DNA from: JAGVSZ01 sp963747775
GTDB lineage: Bacteria > Pseudomonadota > Gammaproteobacteria > Burkholderiales > SG8-39
DNA length: 64,000 nt
Direction of reading: 5' to 3'
Assembly: GCA_963747775.1 (NCBI GenBank)
Contig: CAVVGT010000003.1
Span: 62,001-126,000 of the forward strand
The notes beneath the pieces were generated by a model that saw nothing but the letters and a program-made list of their open reading frames with translations, did not search any database and was not told where the DNA came from. This document shows positions 9,956 through 20,600 of this stretch, in pieces; within the stretch, counting starts at the first letter, position 1; every line of letters begins with the position of its first letter. The position numbers and the translations under genes were made by a program.

Positions 9956-12111
9956 GTGGAAGACGCGGTCCGCATTGCCGACCAGTGGTACGTGAGCGTC
10001 ACGTCGTCGCTCGCCGACGAGCGGACGCGGGTGCTGAAGGCCGGCGAGACGTTCGCCGTATTCGACCGCTTCGGAGACATCCCGATCGCCGGCAGCGGCG
10101 TCCACGGGCTCTATCACCAGGGCACCCGTTTCCTCTCGCGCCTCGCCCTGCGGGTGAACGGCCGCCGCCCGATGCTGCTCAATTCGAGCGTCCGCGACGA
10201 CGGCCTGCTGACGGCCGATCTCACGACGCCGGATCTACTCGACGGCGACCGGGTCGTCGTGCGCAAGGGCACGCTGCACTTCTTCCGCGCGCGGCTCCTG
10301 CAGCGCGGCGGAGCGCAGGAGCACATCCGCGTGACGAACTTCGGCACCGACGCGGTGACCGTGTGGCTCACGATCGCGTTTGCGGCCGACTACCGCGACA
10401 TCTTCGAGGTCCGGGGGCTCGAGCGCGCCCAACGCGGCGAGGATCTCGCGCCCGAGATGCGCGGCGCGCGCGCGGTCCTTGCCTATCGCGGGCGCGACGG
10501 GGTCGTGCGCCGCACGGCGGTCGCGTTCGAGCCGGCGCCCGCGCGGCTCGACGCGCAGGAAGGGGCGTTCGCGGTGGCACTGAAGGCGGGGGGCAGCAGG
10601 ACCTCTATGTCGCGATCGCGTGCGAGCCGGGCCCCGGGGTGGACGCCCCGGTCGACTACGTGGCCGCGTTTGCCGCGGTGGATGGGGCACGCGCGCGGGA
10701 GCAGTGCTGCGATCTGCGCTCCGGCCACATTCAGTTCGATGCGTGGGTGCAACGTTCGAGCGGGGACCTCGCGCTCCTCGCCTCCGGCAACCCCGAGGGC
10801 CCCTACGCGTACGCGGGCGTGCCCTGGTTCAGCACGCCGTTCGGCCGCGACGGCATCCTGACCGCGCTGCAATGCCTGTGGCTCCATCCGGAGCTCGCGC
10901 GCGGCACCCTGGCCTACCTGGCCCGCATGCAGGCCGCCGAAGACAGTGCCGAGCACGATGCGGAGCCGGGGAAGATCCTGCACGAGGTGAGGCAGGGCGA
11001 GCTGGCGGCAACCGGGGAGATACCGTTCGGACGCTACTACGGCAGCGTCGACGCCACGCCGCTCTTCATCGTGCTCGCCGGCGCCTTCCTCGAACGCACC
11101 GGCGATCTCGAATTCATCGGCACGCTCTGGCCGCACATCGAGCGCGCGCTCGAATGGATCGACCGGTACGGCGATGCGGACGGCGACGGATTCGTGGAAT
11201 ACCGGCGCCGTTCGAGCCGCGGGCTCGTGCATCAGGGCTGGAAGGACTCGGAGGACGCGATCTTCCATCGCGACGGGCGCAGCGCGACCGGCGCGATCGC
11301 CCTCGCCGAAGTGCAGGGGTACGTGTACGCCGCGCGAAAGGCCGCCGCAACGCTCGCGCGGGCGCTCGGGAATCCCGACCGGGCCGCCACGCTCGAACAG
11401 GCGGCGGAGACGCTACGCGGGCGCTTCGAGGCGGTGTTCTGGTCCGAGGCGCTCGGCATGTACGCCCTCGCGCTCGATGGCGACAAGCGGCGCTGCGAGG
11501 TGCGCGCCTCCAACGCCGGGCAGGTCCTGTGGAGCGGCATTGCGCGGCCGGACCGCGCACGGCGCACGGTCGCCGCGCTGCTCGGGCCAGCGTTCTTCTC
11601 GGGATGGGGCGTGCGGACGCTCGCCGAGGGCGAGCCGCGGTTCAATCCGATGTCGTACCACAACGGGTCGGTGTGGCCGCACGACAACGCCTTGATCGCG
11701 ATGGGCTGCGCGCGGTACGGGCAGAAGCGCGCGGCGCTGCGCATCCTTGACGCACTGTGCGAAGCGGCGGCGCTGCTCGATTTGAGCCGGTTGCCCGAGC
11801 TGTACTGCGGCTTCATGCGACGACCGAGCGAGGCGCCGACGCTGTACCCCGTGGCGTGCTCGCCGCAGGCCTGGGCGAGCGCGGCGGTGTTCTATCTGCT
11901 GGAGGCGTGTCTGGGCATCACCTTCCAGGCCGACGCGCGACGCATCTGCCTTAGCCAGCCCGCGCTGCCTGACTTCCTGAACCGGCTGGAGGTGCGCAAC
12001 CTGCAGTTCGCGAACGGGCGGGTCGATCTGGCCTTCGAGCGGCACACGCAGGACGTCGGCGTGTACGTGTTGAGCGAGGAGGGCGGCATCGAGGTGGCGG
12101 TGCTGGTCTGA
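9956..12111 (+). pseudogene. Glycogen debranching (amylo-alpha-1,6-glucosidase-like) gene with a frameshift at a G run
   Basis: Two overlapping frames give one protein of the bacterial glycogen-debranching (GDE N-terminal plus six-hairpin glycosidase) family. The first frame, from the GTG at 9956 (4 bases after the GT4 stop), covers the N-terminal beta-sandwich (ADQWYVSVTSS ... YHQGTRFLSRL). The second covers the alpha/alpha-barrel with GVPWFSTPFGRDGI, VHQGWKDSEDA and MSYHNGSVWPHDNA, ending at 12111. The reading moves by one base at the six-G run 10588-10593: a seventh G would join the frames seamlessly (A-G-G-Q-Q-D-L-Y) and give 718 residues, the normal family length. It is either a sequencing error in a homopolymer, a true inactivating mutation, or a phase-variable tract. 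Both halves are otherwise intact and well conserved. Confidence 0.88.
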
Positions 12112-12116
12112 GGGCC

Positions 12117-13169
12117 TTACCTGGCGGTCTCGGCAGGCTCGACGTAGAGCTTGCGCACCACGACCATCACGACGACAAGCAGCGGCACCGCGAAAAGCGC
12201 CCCGGGAAGACCGATCAGCACGCCAAACACGAGGACGGCGAGGACCGCGAGTGCCGGCGGCAGCGCGACTGCCCAGCGCTGCACGAGCGGCGTGAGCAGA
12301 TAGCCCTCGATCTGCTGGATCGCGAGATAGAGCAGCGCCACGTAGAACGCCGTGACGGGCGACTCGCCGAACCCGACGAGCACGGCGGGGATCGCTGCGA
12401 CAATCGGTCCGATGAAGGGCACGAACTCGAGCAGCGCGGCGATGACGGCGAGCGAGAACGCGAACGGCACGCCGAGGGCCCAGAGGCCGAGACCGGTGAC
12501 GCCACCGACGGCGAGCATCGCGACGACCGCGCCCCCGAGCCACTGCCGCAGCGCGTCGGCCGTGGCGGCAAGCGTCTCGGCGACCCGCGCACGGTGGGCC
12601 GGCGGCACGAGCCGCAGCAATCCCCGGCGGTACAGGCCCGGGTCGACGGCGAAGTAGATGCCGAGCACGAGCAGCACCAGCGCGTTCGCGACGGCGCCGA
12701 GCGTGGTAAGTGCCACCCCGGCCAGGCGGGAGATCGATTCCATGCCGTTCACCGCGCCGAGCGAGCCGAGCACCGCGTGGCCCGCCGCGTGCTGCGCCAG
12801 CCAGTCCCGGACCTTGTCCAGTGCCGCGGGCAGGCGCGTCGCAAGCTGCCCGAGCTCTCCGACGAGCGTGTCGCCGACGAGCCACGCCGCGAGACCAATC
12901 GATGCGACGAGCACCAGGATCGCCCCCGGCAGCGCCGCCCGCTCCGGCAGCGGGGTAAAGCGCTCGATGAGGCGGGCGAGCGCCCGCAGCGCGACCGCGA
13001 GCAATACGCCGCCGAAGGCGATCATCACGACGTCGGCCGCGCGCCAGAGCGCGATGAGCGCCGCAGTCAGCCCGAGCGCGATGAGAACGCGCACGGCGTA
13101 GCGGGCACGCCGCTCGGGCTTCGGTGCCTCGCGGCTCGCGACCTCGCGTGGAGCGATCCGGCTGGCCAC
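12117..13169 (-). CDS. AI-2E/PerM family permease, short form
   Basis: A 350-residue integral membrane protein of the AI-2E exporter/PerM family. Two N-terminal membrane segments, a soluble loop (about 95-150), then five or so segments including the family stretch LEFVPFIGPIVAAIPAVLVGF and QQIEGYLLTPLVQRWAVALPP. It lacks the extra soluble tail of the paralogue at 6641. It converges with the debranching gene (5 bases between stops) and lies 15 bases downstream of the YqgE/AlgH-like gene, so it is probably its operon partner. The transported molecule is unknown. Confidence 0.9.
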   Translation of the reverse strand: MASRIAPREVASREAPKPERRARYAVRVLIALGLTAALIALWRAADVVMIAFGGVLLAVALRALARLIERFTPLPERAALPGAILVLVASIGLAAWLVGDTLVGELGQLATRLPAALDKVRDWLAQHAAGHAVLGSLGAVNGMESISRLAGVALTTLGAVANALVLLVLGIYFAVDPGLYRRGLLRLVPPAHRARVAETLAATADALRQWLGGAVVAMLAVGGVTGLGLWALGVPFAFSLAVIAALLEFVPFIGPIVAAIPAVLVGFGESPVTAFYVALLYLAIQQIEGYLLTPLVQRWAVALPPALAVLAVLVFGVLIGLPGALFAVPLLVVVMVVVRKLYVEPAETAR

Positions 13170-13184
13170 CGGCGGCGCGTCCGC

Positions 13185-13775
13185 TCAAACGTAGCTGCGC
13201 GAACGCTGGACCAGCTCTTCCCAGAGGCCGTCGGGCGACTTGCCGAAGAGGAGCTGGGCGTCGGGTTCGCGGACAAACCAAAAGCCGTTGCGGATTTCGT
13301 CTGCGAGCTCGCCGGGTCGCCACACGACCAGGCCCACCACGAAGCGCGCGGCGTTGCCGTCCCGTTCGATGATCCCGTCCACCACGTTGACGTCGAAGGC
13401 GAGAAAGACGTCGCTCGCGAACGGGATCGAACGTCCGCCCGGGCTCGCGTTCTTCTGGACGACCGCGAACAGCGTGTCCGTGTATTCCGGCCCGCCGAGC
13501 AGCACGGGTTTGCCGACCTTCTGGGACGGCACGTGCTTCGGGAAGAGGCTGCCGAGCGTGACGTCGATCGGCCGGTTGATGATGAAGCCCACATGTGCGC
13601 CGTCGCCGAGCGGTCGAACGAACAGCACCGTGCCGCGATAGAACTGCGCGAGCTGGGGCTGCGCCACGAGCACGACGGGCCCCCCCAGCGGATCGTCCGT
13701 TTCCGTGTTTGCGGCGAGTGGCGCCGCCGCGATCAGAGTCGCCGCGAGGGCGATGGCAAAACGTCGAAGCCTCAT
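13185..13775 (-). CDS. YqgE/AlgH-like protein with signal peptide
   Basis: About 196 residues. The body matches the YqgE/AlgH (UPF0301) fold: a strand-rich start, FIINRPIDVTLGSLFP, VLLGGPEYTDTLF, and the GRSIPFASDVFLAFD and LVVWRPGELADEI segments. Unlike the usual cytoplasmic family members it begins with a clear signal peptide (MRLRRFAIALAATLIAAAPLAA), so it should be exported. The start chosen is the ATG at 13775, where the signal begins; an in-frame ATG exists farther upstream at 13844. It is upstream of the short AI-2E permease with a 15-base gap. Function of the family is unsettled. Confidence 0.8.
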   Translation of the reverse strand: MRLRRFAIALAATLIAAAPLAANTETDDPLGGPVVLVAQPQLAQFYRGTVLFVRPLGDGAHVGFIINRPIDVTLGSLFPKHVPSQKVGKPVLLGGPEYTDTLFAVVQKNASPGGRSIPFASDVFLAFDVNVVDGIIERDGNAARFVVGLVVWRPGELADEIRNGFWFVREPDAQLLFGKSPDGLWEELVQRSRSYV

Positions 13776-14019
13776 ATCCCGCTCTCCCGCAAACGTTCGC
13801 GATCCCAGCCGCGGCGAGTAGCGCGAGCGCCTGGCCGGTTTCACTCGTGGTCAGCAAGAACCGATCCCAGGTGCTCACCGCCTCGGTCGGGTTCGTTCTC
13901 GCCTGCTCCCGATTCGGGAGATCGGGTCGTCGCGCAATGTGCGGGTGCACCGCGCATGTCACGGCGCCGGTAACTTCTACAACCTGTACCCGCTCATGGC
14001 CGCCACGCTAGACTGCGGC

Positions 14020-16263
14020 ATGCCCCGACCCAGCCGTCCGCGGAGCATCCGCACGCATCTCATCGGCTTGCTGCTCGCGGGCCTGGTGCCGGTAGCGGCC
14101 TTCGCAGCGGTGCTGTTGTTGCAGCTGTGGGTCGGCCAGCGCGATCAGGTCCGTGCGCAGCACGAAGGCGCCGTGAATGCGCTCGCCACGGTGGTGGAGC
14201 GCGAGCTGGAAGGCGGCATCCGGCGCCTCGAGTTGCTCGCCTCCTCGCCGGTCCTGCGGACCGGCGCAATCGACCAGTACCGCACGCTCGCCCAGAATTT
14301 CCTCGCCTTGAGCCCTGACTGGGAGAACATCGTCCTGCTCGATCTCTCCGCCCGGCAGCTCTTCAATCTCGCCGCCCCGGCGGATCGCGCGTTGCCGCCG
14401 GCCACGGACCGCGCTTATGCGCGTGCGATCATTGATACCGGCCGCCCAGCGGTCTCGGACGTGTTCGTTGGCGCCGTAACGGGCAAGCCGGTCGTCGACC
14501 TGGCGGTTCCGGTGATCCACGCCGACCGCGTGCGCTATGTCCTCGCAGCCACGCTCGAGCTCGGGCAGCTGGAGGCAATGCTGCTCAAGCATGTCCACGA
14601 GAACGGCGTGGCGGTCGTGCTCGATCGGGAGCACCGCATCATCCGGCGTTCTCGCGGCGGCACGGCCTACGTCGGCAGGCCGACTGTCCCTGCGCTGCAT
14701 GCTTCGATCGAGCGTGCACCACGCGGCTGGGGACGGTTCGTGGCCTTCGAGGGCGATGCCGTGTACACCGCCTGGGCGCCGGTGCCCGCATTCGGATGGA
14801 CGGTCGCGGTCGGGATTCCGGCCGCGCCAATCGAGCAGTCGCTCACGCGCTCGCTGGCGCTCCTCGGCGGCATGGGGCTGCTGGTGTTCATGGCGAGCAG
14901 CTGGATGGCGATCGCTGCGGCGCGGCGCGGTGCCGCGGCGATCCGCGCGGCTGCGGATGCGGCGCAGGACGTGGCGGCGGGCCGGACGGTATCGATGCCG
15001 CGGACGCGCATCGCGGAGCTCGACGGGCTCGGCGATGCGCTGTGCGCGGCCGGCGCGCGCCTCGCACACGAGGCCGACATCCGGATCGCGGCCGAGAGCG
15101 AACGCAATGCGCTCCTCGAGCGCGAACGTGCGGCGCGCGCGCATGCCGAAGCGGAGAGCCGTGCGAAGGACGAGTTCCTGGCGATGCTCGGGCACGAACT
15201 GCGCAACCCGCTCGCCGCGATCAGCAACGCCGGACGCGTTCTCGAGCGCGTCGACCTTACGAGCCCGGCCGCGGGCCGCGCGCTGGAGGTGATCAACCGC
15301 CAAGCGGCGCATCAGGGCCGGCTGCTCGACGACCTGCTCGACGTGGCGCGCGTCATGCACAGCAAGATCGGCATCAAGCGCGTTCCCGTCGACGTCGGCG
15401 ACTGTGCACGTCGCGCGCTCGCCGCGCTGTCCGCGGCGGGCAAGACCGGCGCGCACCGCTTCGAGACGAGTCTCGCATCCGTATGGGTGAGCGGCGACGC
15501 GACCCGCCTCGAGCAGATCATCGTCAACCTGGTCGGCAACGCGATCAAGTTCACGCCGCCCGGCGGCACCGTGAACATCGCCACCGAGCGCGAAGGGAAC
15601 GACGCGGTGATCCGCGTTGCGGACAGCGGCGTGGGCATCGAGCCCGGCCTGCTGCCGCGCATCTTCGATCTCTTTACGCAGGGCAAGCAGCAGCCGGCGC
15701 GCGCCGCCGGTGGGCTCGGTATCGGCCTCACGTTGGTGCGGCGACTCGCGGAGCTACACGACGGTACGGCCGAGGCCTATAGCGCCGGTGCGGGACGCGG
15801 TGCGCGGTTTGTCGTGCGCCTCCGTGCGATCGAGCCCGTACCGGCCGCCGCGGGCGGAGATCGGCCGGTGCTTCAAGGACGCGCCCGCCGTGTTCTGGTG
15901 GTCGAGGACAACGCCGACGTGCGCGAGATGCTCGAGGCCACCCTCGTCGTCGAAGGGCACGAGGTCCGCGCGGTCGCCGACGGCGCCGCCGCTCTCGCGG
16001 CCGCGGCCCGGTTGCGGCCCGATGTCGTGATCATCGACATCGGGCTTCCGGTCATGGACGGGTACGAGCTTGCAGCTGCACTGCGAGCGCGCTTCGGCGA
16101 CCTGCGGCTGATCGCGCTGTCGGGATACGGGCTCGCCGAGGATGTGCGCCGTTCGTCCGCCGCCGGCTTCGAGGCGCACCTCGTGAAGCCGGTCGATTCG
16201 GTACGTCTTGCGGCATTGCTCGGCGCGGAATCGGCGCCCCCGGTCAGGAACGAAGCGGCCTGA
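14020..16263 (+). CDS. Hybrid sensor histidine kinase with dCache-type sensor and C-terminal receiver
   Basis: A 747-residue membrane sensor kinase. Segment 1 (about residues 12-32) and segment 2 (about 280-300) flank a periplasmic Cache-type sensing domain. A HAMP-like linker and a coiled coil then lead to HisKA with phospho-acceptor His392 in LGHELRNP, the ATPase domain (N box NLVGNAIKF, DSGVGI, GGLGIGL) and a C-terminal receiver with phospho-acceptor Asp673 in VVIIDIGLPVMDG and Lys in LVKPVD. In-frame ATGs also exist at 13939 and 13996; none has a convincing ribosome site. No separate response regulator lies beside it, so an unlinked partner is expected. It converges with the glycosidase gene (12 bases apart). 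Confidence 0.92.
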   Translation: MPRPSRPRSIRTHLIGLLLAGLVPVAAFAAVLLLQLWVGQRDQVRAQHEGAVNALATVVERELEGGIRRLELLASSPVLRTGAIDQYRTLAQNFLALSPDWENIVLLDLSARQLFNLAAPADRALPPATDRAYARAIIDTGRPAVSDVFVGAVTGKPVVDLAVPVIHADRVRYVLAATLELGQLEAMLLKHVHENGVAVVLDREHRIIRRSRGGTAYVGRPTVPALHASIERAPRGWGRFVAFEGDAVYTAWAPVPAFGWTVAVGIPAAPIEQSLTRSLALLGGMGLLVFMASSWMAIAAARRGAAAIRAAADAAQDVAAGRTVSMPRTRIAELDGLGDALCAAGARLAHEADIRIAAESERNALLERERAARAHAEAESRAKDEFLAMLGHELRNPLAAISNAGRVLERVDLTSPAAGRALEVINRQAAHQGRLLDDLLDVARVMHSKIGIKRVPVDVGDCARRALAALSAAGKTGAHRFETSLASVWVSGDATRLEQIIVNLVGNAIKFTPPGGTVNIATEREGNDAVIRVADSGVGIEPGLLPRIFDLFTQGKQQPARAAGGLGIGLTLVRRLAELHDGTAEAYSAGAGRGARFVVRLRAIEPVPAAAGGDRPVLQGRARRVLVVEDNADVREMLEATLVVEGHEVRAVADGAAALAAAARLRPDVVIIDIGLPVMDGYELAAALRARFGDLRLIALSGYGLAEDVRRSSAAGFEAHLVKPVDSVRLAALLGAESAPPVRNEAA

Positions 16264-16275
16264 CGGGGCGCGTGT

Positions 16276-17568
16276 TCAGCGCTTGTGCGCAGACCGTTTG
16301 CCGCGACCCTTCGGAGAGTCGCGCTCTTGCGCGCCCGGCGAGTGCGCGCTGCCTCTTGCTCGATCGAGGCCGAACAGCGGCGCGCGCGCAGCGACGGCGT
16401 GGCACGCGATAAGGAAGGTCGCCGCGTTCCACGACTGGCCGCGCATGCCGCTCGGGGCGAGCGTGCGGCCGTGCAACCACTCGTAGAAGCCCCAGTCGTC
16501 GAGCGCGTTCGCGCGCGCGAGCCGGGCGAGATCGCGCCGCGCCGCCTCGTGCAGTCCGCTTTCGGCGAGGGCGGCGACCCAGAAGCCGCCGACGAACGGC
16601 CACACCCCGCCGTTGTGGTACTGCCAGGCGAAGTTCTGGCGGTGGCGCGACATGTAGGGCCGCCACAGGAAGCTCTGCTCCTCGATCGGATCGCAGACGA
16701 CTCGCACCGGGTACGGGTCGTTCACGCCGCGGCGCTCCAGGGCGCGCAGCGTGCGACGCCGGGCCGGACCGTCCGCGAGCCCGCAAAGCAGCGCGAGCAC
16801 GTTGCCGAACGCATCGCCTTCATCGCCGCAAAACGAGAAGTTGACGAAGCTCAGATACAGCTCGCGATTGCGCGCGCCGCGCAGGACGTAGTGCGAAAGC
16901 AGGCGCGCGCGGCGGTAGTCGGCGATCGCGGCGGAAAACGGGTGGAAGAGCTGGTTCGCGTTGCGCCGCGTCTCGTCCGCCTGGGGGAGGCGGTACAGGC
17001 GCTTCACCAGGTGCCACAGCGCGTTCGTGTACAGCACGAAACCGGACCGCGGCATGATGTCGGCCCAGTCGCTCGCCTCGTTCTGTTGCAGCAGGAAGAA
17101 CCGCTGATGCTCCTGGCACGCGAGCCAGTTCAGCGCTTTTGCGATCGCGCCTGCGAGCCGGCCCCGCAGTTCCCCTGCGGGCCGAGTGCGATCGAGGAAC
17201 GCGAGCGCAACGAGCCACCAGAGCGTGGCGTCGATGCATCCGAGGTACCAGAAGTCGGCTTCGTCCTGCCGGACGTCCACGAATTTGGGTATCTGCCCAT
17301 TTGGCGCCTGGTGCGCGGCGAGCGTGAAGAGCCCGGCCGGGGCGGCGCCGGCGAGGGCGGGATCGCCCGAGAGCGCCATGCCGATCGCGCACACCGCGGC
17401 GTCGCGGCCGAAGACCGCGGTGTAGCCGCGGCTCGCGGCGCGCCGGCCCGGCGTGGCGGCGAGGATGCCGGCGGGCGTGAGATTGCGGTGCAGCAGATCG
17501 ATCGAGGCCGTGCGGCAGCGCTCGATGAGCTCACCGTCGGGGAGCGTGGCGGGGTCGGGCGACCGCAT
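16276..17568 (-). CDS. Six-hairpin glycosidase (GH100/debranching-enzyme-like)
   Basis: A 430-residue all-helical protein with an (alpha/alpha)6-barrel pattern. Signatures include YTAVFGRDAAVCAIGM near the start, IPKFVDV, DWADIMPRSGFVLYTNALW in the middle and WQYHNGGVWPFVGGFW late. These resemble GH100 invertase-like and amylo-alpha-1,6-glucosidase-like proteins. The acid/base residue cannot be assigned with certainty; the Asp in DWADIMP and the Asp in FGRDAA are candidates. The C-terminal 30 residues are basic and low in complexity. It is the last gene of the trehalose/glycogen operon, 87 bases after treY, so a trehalose, sucrose or alpha-glucan substrate is likely. The exact family should be taken as provisional. 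Confidence 0.75.
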   Translation of the reverse strand: MRSPDPATLPDGELIERCRTASIDLLHRNLTPAGILAATPGRRAASRGYTAVFGRDAAVCAIGMALSGDPALAGAAPAGLFTLAAHQAPNGQIPKFVDVRQDEADFWYLGCIDATLWWLVALAFLDRTRPAGELRGRLAGAIAKALNWLACQEHQRFFLLQQNEASDWADIMPRSGFVLYTNALWHLVKRLYRLPQADETRRNANQLFHPFSAAIADYRRARLLSHYVLRGARNRELYLSFVNFSFCGDEGDAFGNVLALLCGLADGPARRRTLRALERRGVNDPYPVRVVCDPIEEQSFLWRPYMSRHRQNFAWQYHNGGVWPFVGGFWVAALAESGLHEAARRDLARLARANALDDWGFYEWLHGRTLAPSGMRGQSWNAATFLIACHAVAARAPLFGLDRARGSAHSPGAQERDSPKGRGKRSAHKR

Positions 17569-17655
17569 TCCGTCGGATGGTGCCGTCCGGCGTCGCTCGC
17601 GTCCAGCGGGGGTCGACCGCGCGGGCGGCGATCCCCCCGGCCATATTCCCGCTGG

Positions 17656-20600
17656 TCAACGCGGATCCGCGGTGTCGTAAACGAGCAGCGCTCCGGGAAA
17701 GTGCGCGAACGCGCGGGACAGCGGCAGCGCGCCGCCTTCCGTGATGACGGTCTCGCCGGTGAGGACGTTTGCGAGCGCCGCGCCCGCCGGGAGAAATGCG
17801 AGCGACGCCGTCGTGTCGCCCCACGCCGAGGCGCCAAGTGGCGCGACGCCGGTCGCCGGGCCGAGCGAGGCGAAGAGGCGCCCGACGATCGCGACGATGC
17901 CACGGGAACCGAGCCGGCGGGCGTACGCCACCGCGTGGTAGGACCGCGCGCCCTCGAGCGCGATCGGGTGGTAATCGCCGTGCGCGAAGAGGTCGGGCTG
18001 CTCGCGCCGCAATTGCAGGGCCCGCATGATCACCCACAGCTTGGCGCGGCCCTCGTGCGGGATCTCGAATAGCGCGCGCAGCCGGTCACGGAGCGTCGCC
18101 GCCGGACCGGCGGCGATGTCCTGAAGCCTGTCGAGCACCGCGCGCCGCACTGCGTAGTCGACCGGGCGGCGGTTGTCGGGATCGACGAGGCTGAAGTCGA
18201 GAAGTTCGTTGCCTTGGTACAGGTCGGGGACCCCCGGGGAAGTGAATTTGAGCAGCGTCATCGAAATCGAGTTGAGCAGTCCAAACCAGGCGAACGTCGG
18301 CAGCTGCGCGCGGAAATCGTCCAGGAAGAGATCGCCGTCGACGCGCGCCAGGAGCGCCTCGACGAAGCCCGACACTGCCGCTTCGTACTCGGCATCCGGC
18401 GTGATCCAGCTCGTGTGGACCTTGGCCTCGCGCACCGCCTTGAGCATGAAGGCCTGGATCCGCTCGCGGTAGGCCGCGATCGCGGCTGCATCCAGCGCAC
18501 CGACCGGGAAGCTTCCCACCAGCGTCTGGTAGAGGAGGTACTCGTCGTTGCGCGAGGGCATGGGTCGGCGCCGCAGCATGCGCCGCTTGCTCCGGTTCAT
18601 CCGGCTCCAGCGGCGCACGGCGAGCCGCCACAGGGCCGGCAGCTCGGCGATGACGTCGATCCGGGCGCGCACGTCCTCCGAGCGCTTGTTGTCGTGCGTG
18701 GAGGTCGCGAGCATCGTGTGCGGCCATTTCGCGGCACGGTCGGCGGCGGCGCCGTGGAATGCCGAGATGGTCATGCCGAAATGGTCCGGGTCGCCCCCGA
18801 CATCGTTGAGCGAGATCAGGCGGTTGAACACGTAGAAGCTGGTGTCCTCGACGCCCTTCGCGGACACCGGCGCGGTGAGTTGCTGGAAGCCCATGGCGAA
18901 TGCCCGATACGCCGCACCCAGGCTCGCGGCGGCGCCGGCGGGCGGCTGCGCGAGCAGGGCGGCGCGCACGAAGTCGAAGATGCTCGCGTCGGCCGCGAGG
19001 CTGCGGCGCTTCGCCCGCCCGATCGCCCAATCGACGTGGCGACGGTCCTGGGGGGTGGCGCGTTCGGCGAGGTAGGTGCGATAGACCGGGAAGCATGCGA
19101 CCACCTCGGCAAGCGCCTGGCGCAGCGCGTTCGCGGTGTAATCGCGGGTGTGGCGCGTCGCGCGCGCGAGCGCGAGCAGCCGGTTCGCCGCCACCGTAAG
19201 CTGGCCCGCAAGCGCGCCGCGCAGAATCGCGCGCTTGCCCCGATACGCGGCCTCGTCGCAGTCGAGCGCCTCCTCGCGGACGAAGGCGCGCCAGGTGCGG
19301 TCGACGCGCGAGCGGGCCGCGGTGTCGACGAGGATGCCGTTCACCACGTTGGCGAAGCGGTAGCCCGTGGTGCCGTGCACGGACCAATTCTCCGGCACCT
19401 GCTCGTGGGGAGCGATGATCTTCTCGGCCACCACGTACAGCGGTCGCGGGCGCGCGGAATCGAGCGCCGCGCGGTCGATGCCGGCGCGCTCGGCGTAGCG
19501 CTCCTGCAGCCCACGGAAGTAGCGCGCCGGATCGTGCAGCCCGTCCGGATGATCGATGCGCAGGCCGTCGACGCGGCCGGTCGCCGCAAGGCCGAGCACG
19601 AAGCGATGCGTCGCCTCGAACGCCGCGTCGTTCTCCATGCGTAGCGCGGCGAGGTCGTTGATATCGAAGAAGCGACGGTAGTTGATCTCGTCGGCGGCGA
19701 CCCGCCAATAGGCGAGGCGGTAGGCTTGGGCGTCGAGCAGCACATCGAGGAGGTCGAAGCTCGCGCTCTCGCCGGCACTGCCGTTGAAGCGGCGCACGGT
19801 GCGCTCGAGCGCCGCCGCAAGGGCCGGGTGGCCGCGAACGAGCCGTGCGAGGGCGGCCTTGTGCGCCTCCTTTTCGCGGGCTCGCTCGGCGACCGCCGCC
19901 GGCGCCGTGAGGATGCGCGGCGGCAGATGACGAAACGCCGCGATGAGGCGCTCGAACGCGCCGCGCGTGTCGGCGTCGACCCCGCCGGATTCGATGGCGG
20001 CCGCGGCACGCTCAAGCACCGTCGGGTACTCGCGCGGGTCGAGCGGAAAACGGTGCTCGTGATAGCGCACTGCAAACGAGCCGGCTTGGGCCTCGTATTC
20101 GAGCACGAGCTCGCCCCGCTCGAGCACCTCGCCGTAGTGGCCGGCGAGAACGGGGACCAGCACTTTGCCGGCGAGTTCCGGGTCGAGCGGCGACCAGTCG
20201 ATGTCGAACCAGTCAGCGTACGCCGACGCGGGGCCGTTCTCGAGCACGTCCATCCACCACGCGTTGTCCGCGCCCATAACTGCCATGTGGTTCGGCACCA
20301 TGTCGAGAATCTGGCCCATGCCGTGGCGCGCCAGCGTCGCGCAGAAGCACTCGAAGTCCGCGTCGCTGCCGATCTCGGGGTTGAGCGCACCGTGATCGAC
20401 GATGTCGTAACCGTGCCGGCTGCCCGGCCGTGCGCGCAGGTACGGCGAGCAGTACACGTGACTGACGCCGAGCGCGGAGAGGTAGGGCACCAGCTCGGTC
20501 GCCTGGGCGAAGCCGAAATCGCGGTGCAGCTGCAACCGGTATGTTGCGCGCGGCACGATGGCGCTCGACGACGGGCGGCGCGTCCTGCCCCGGACGTCGG

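Noticed and set aside
11413..13962. Long minus-strand frame of 849 codons across the debranching, permease and YqgE-like genes
   Set aside because: It crosses three well-supported genes in a wrong frame and is dominated by Arg/Gly/Pro.
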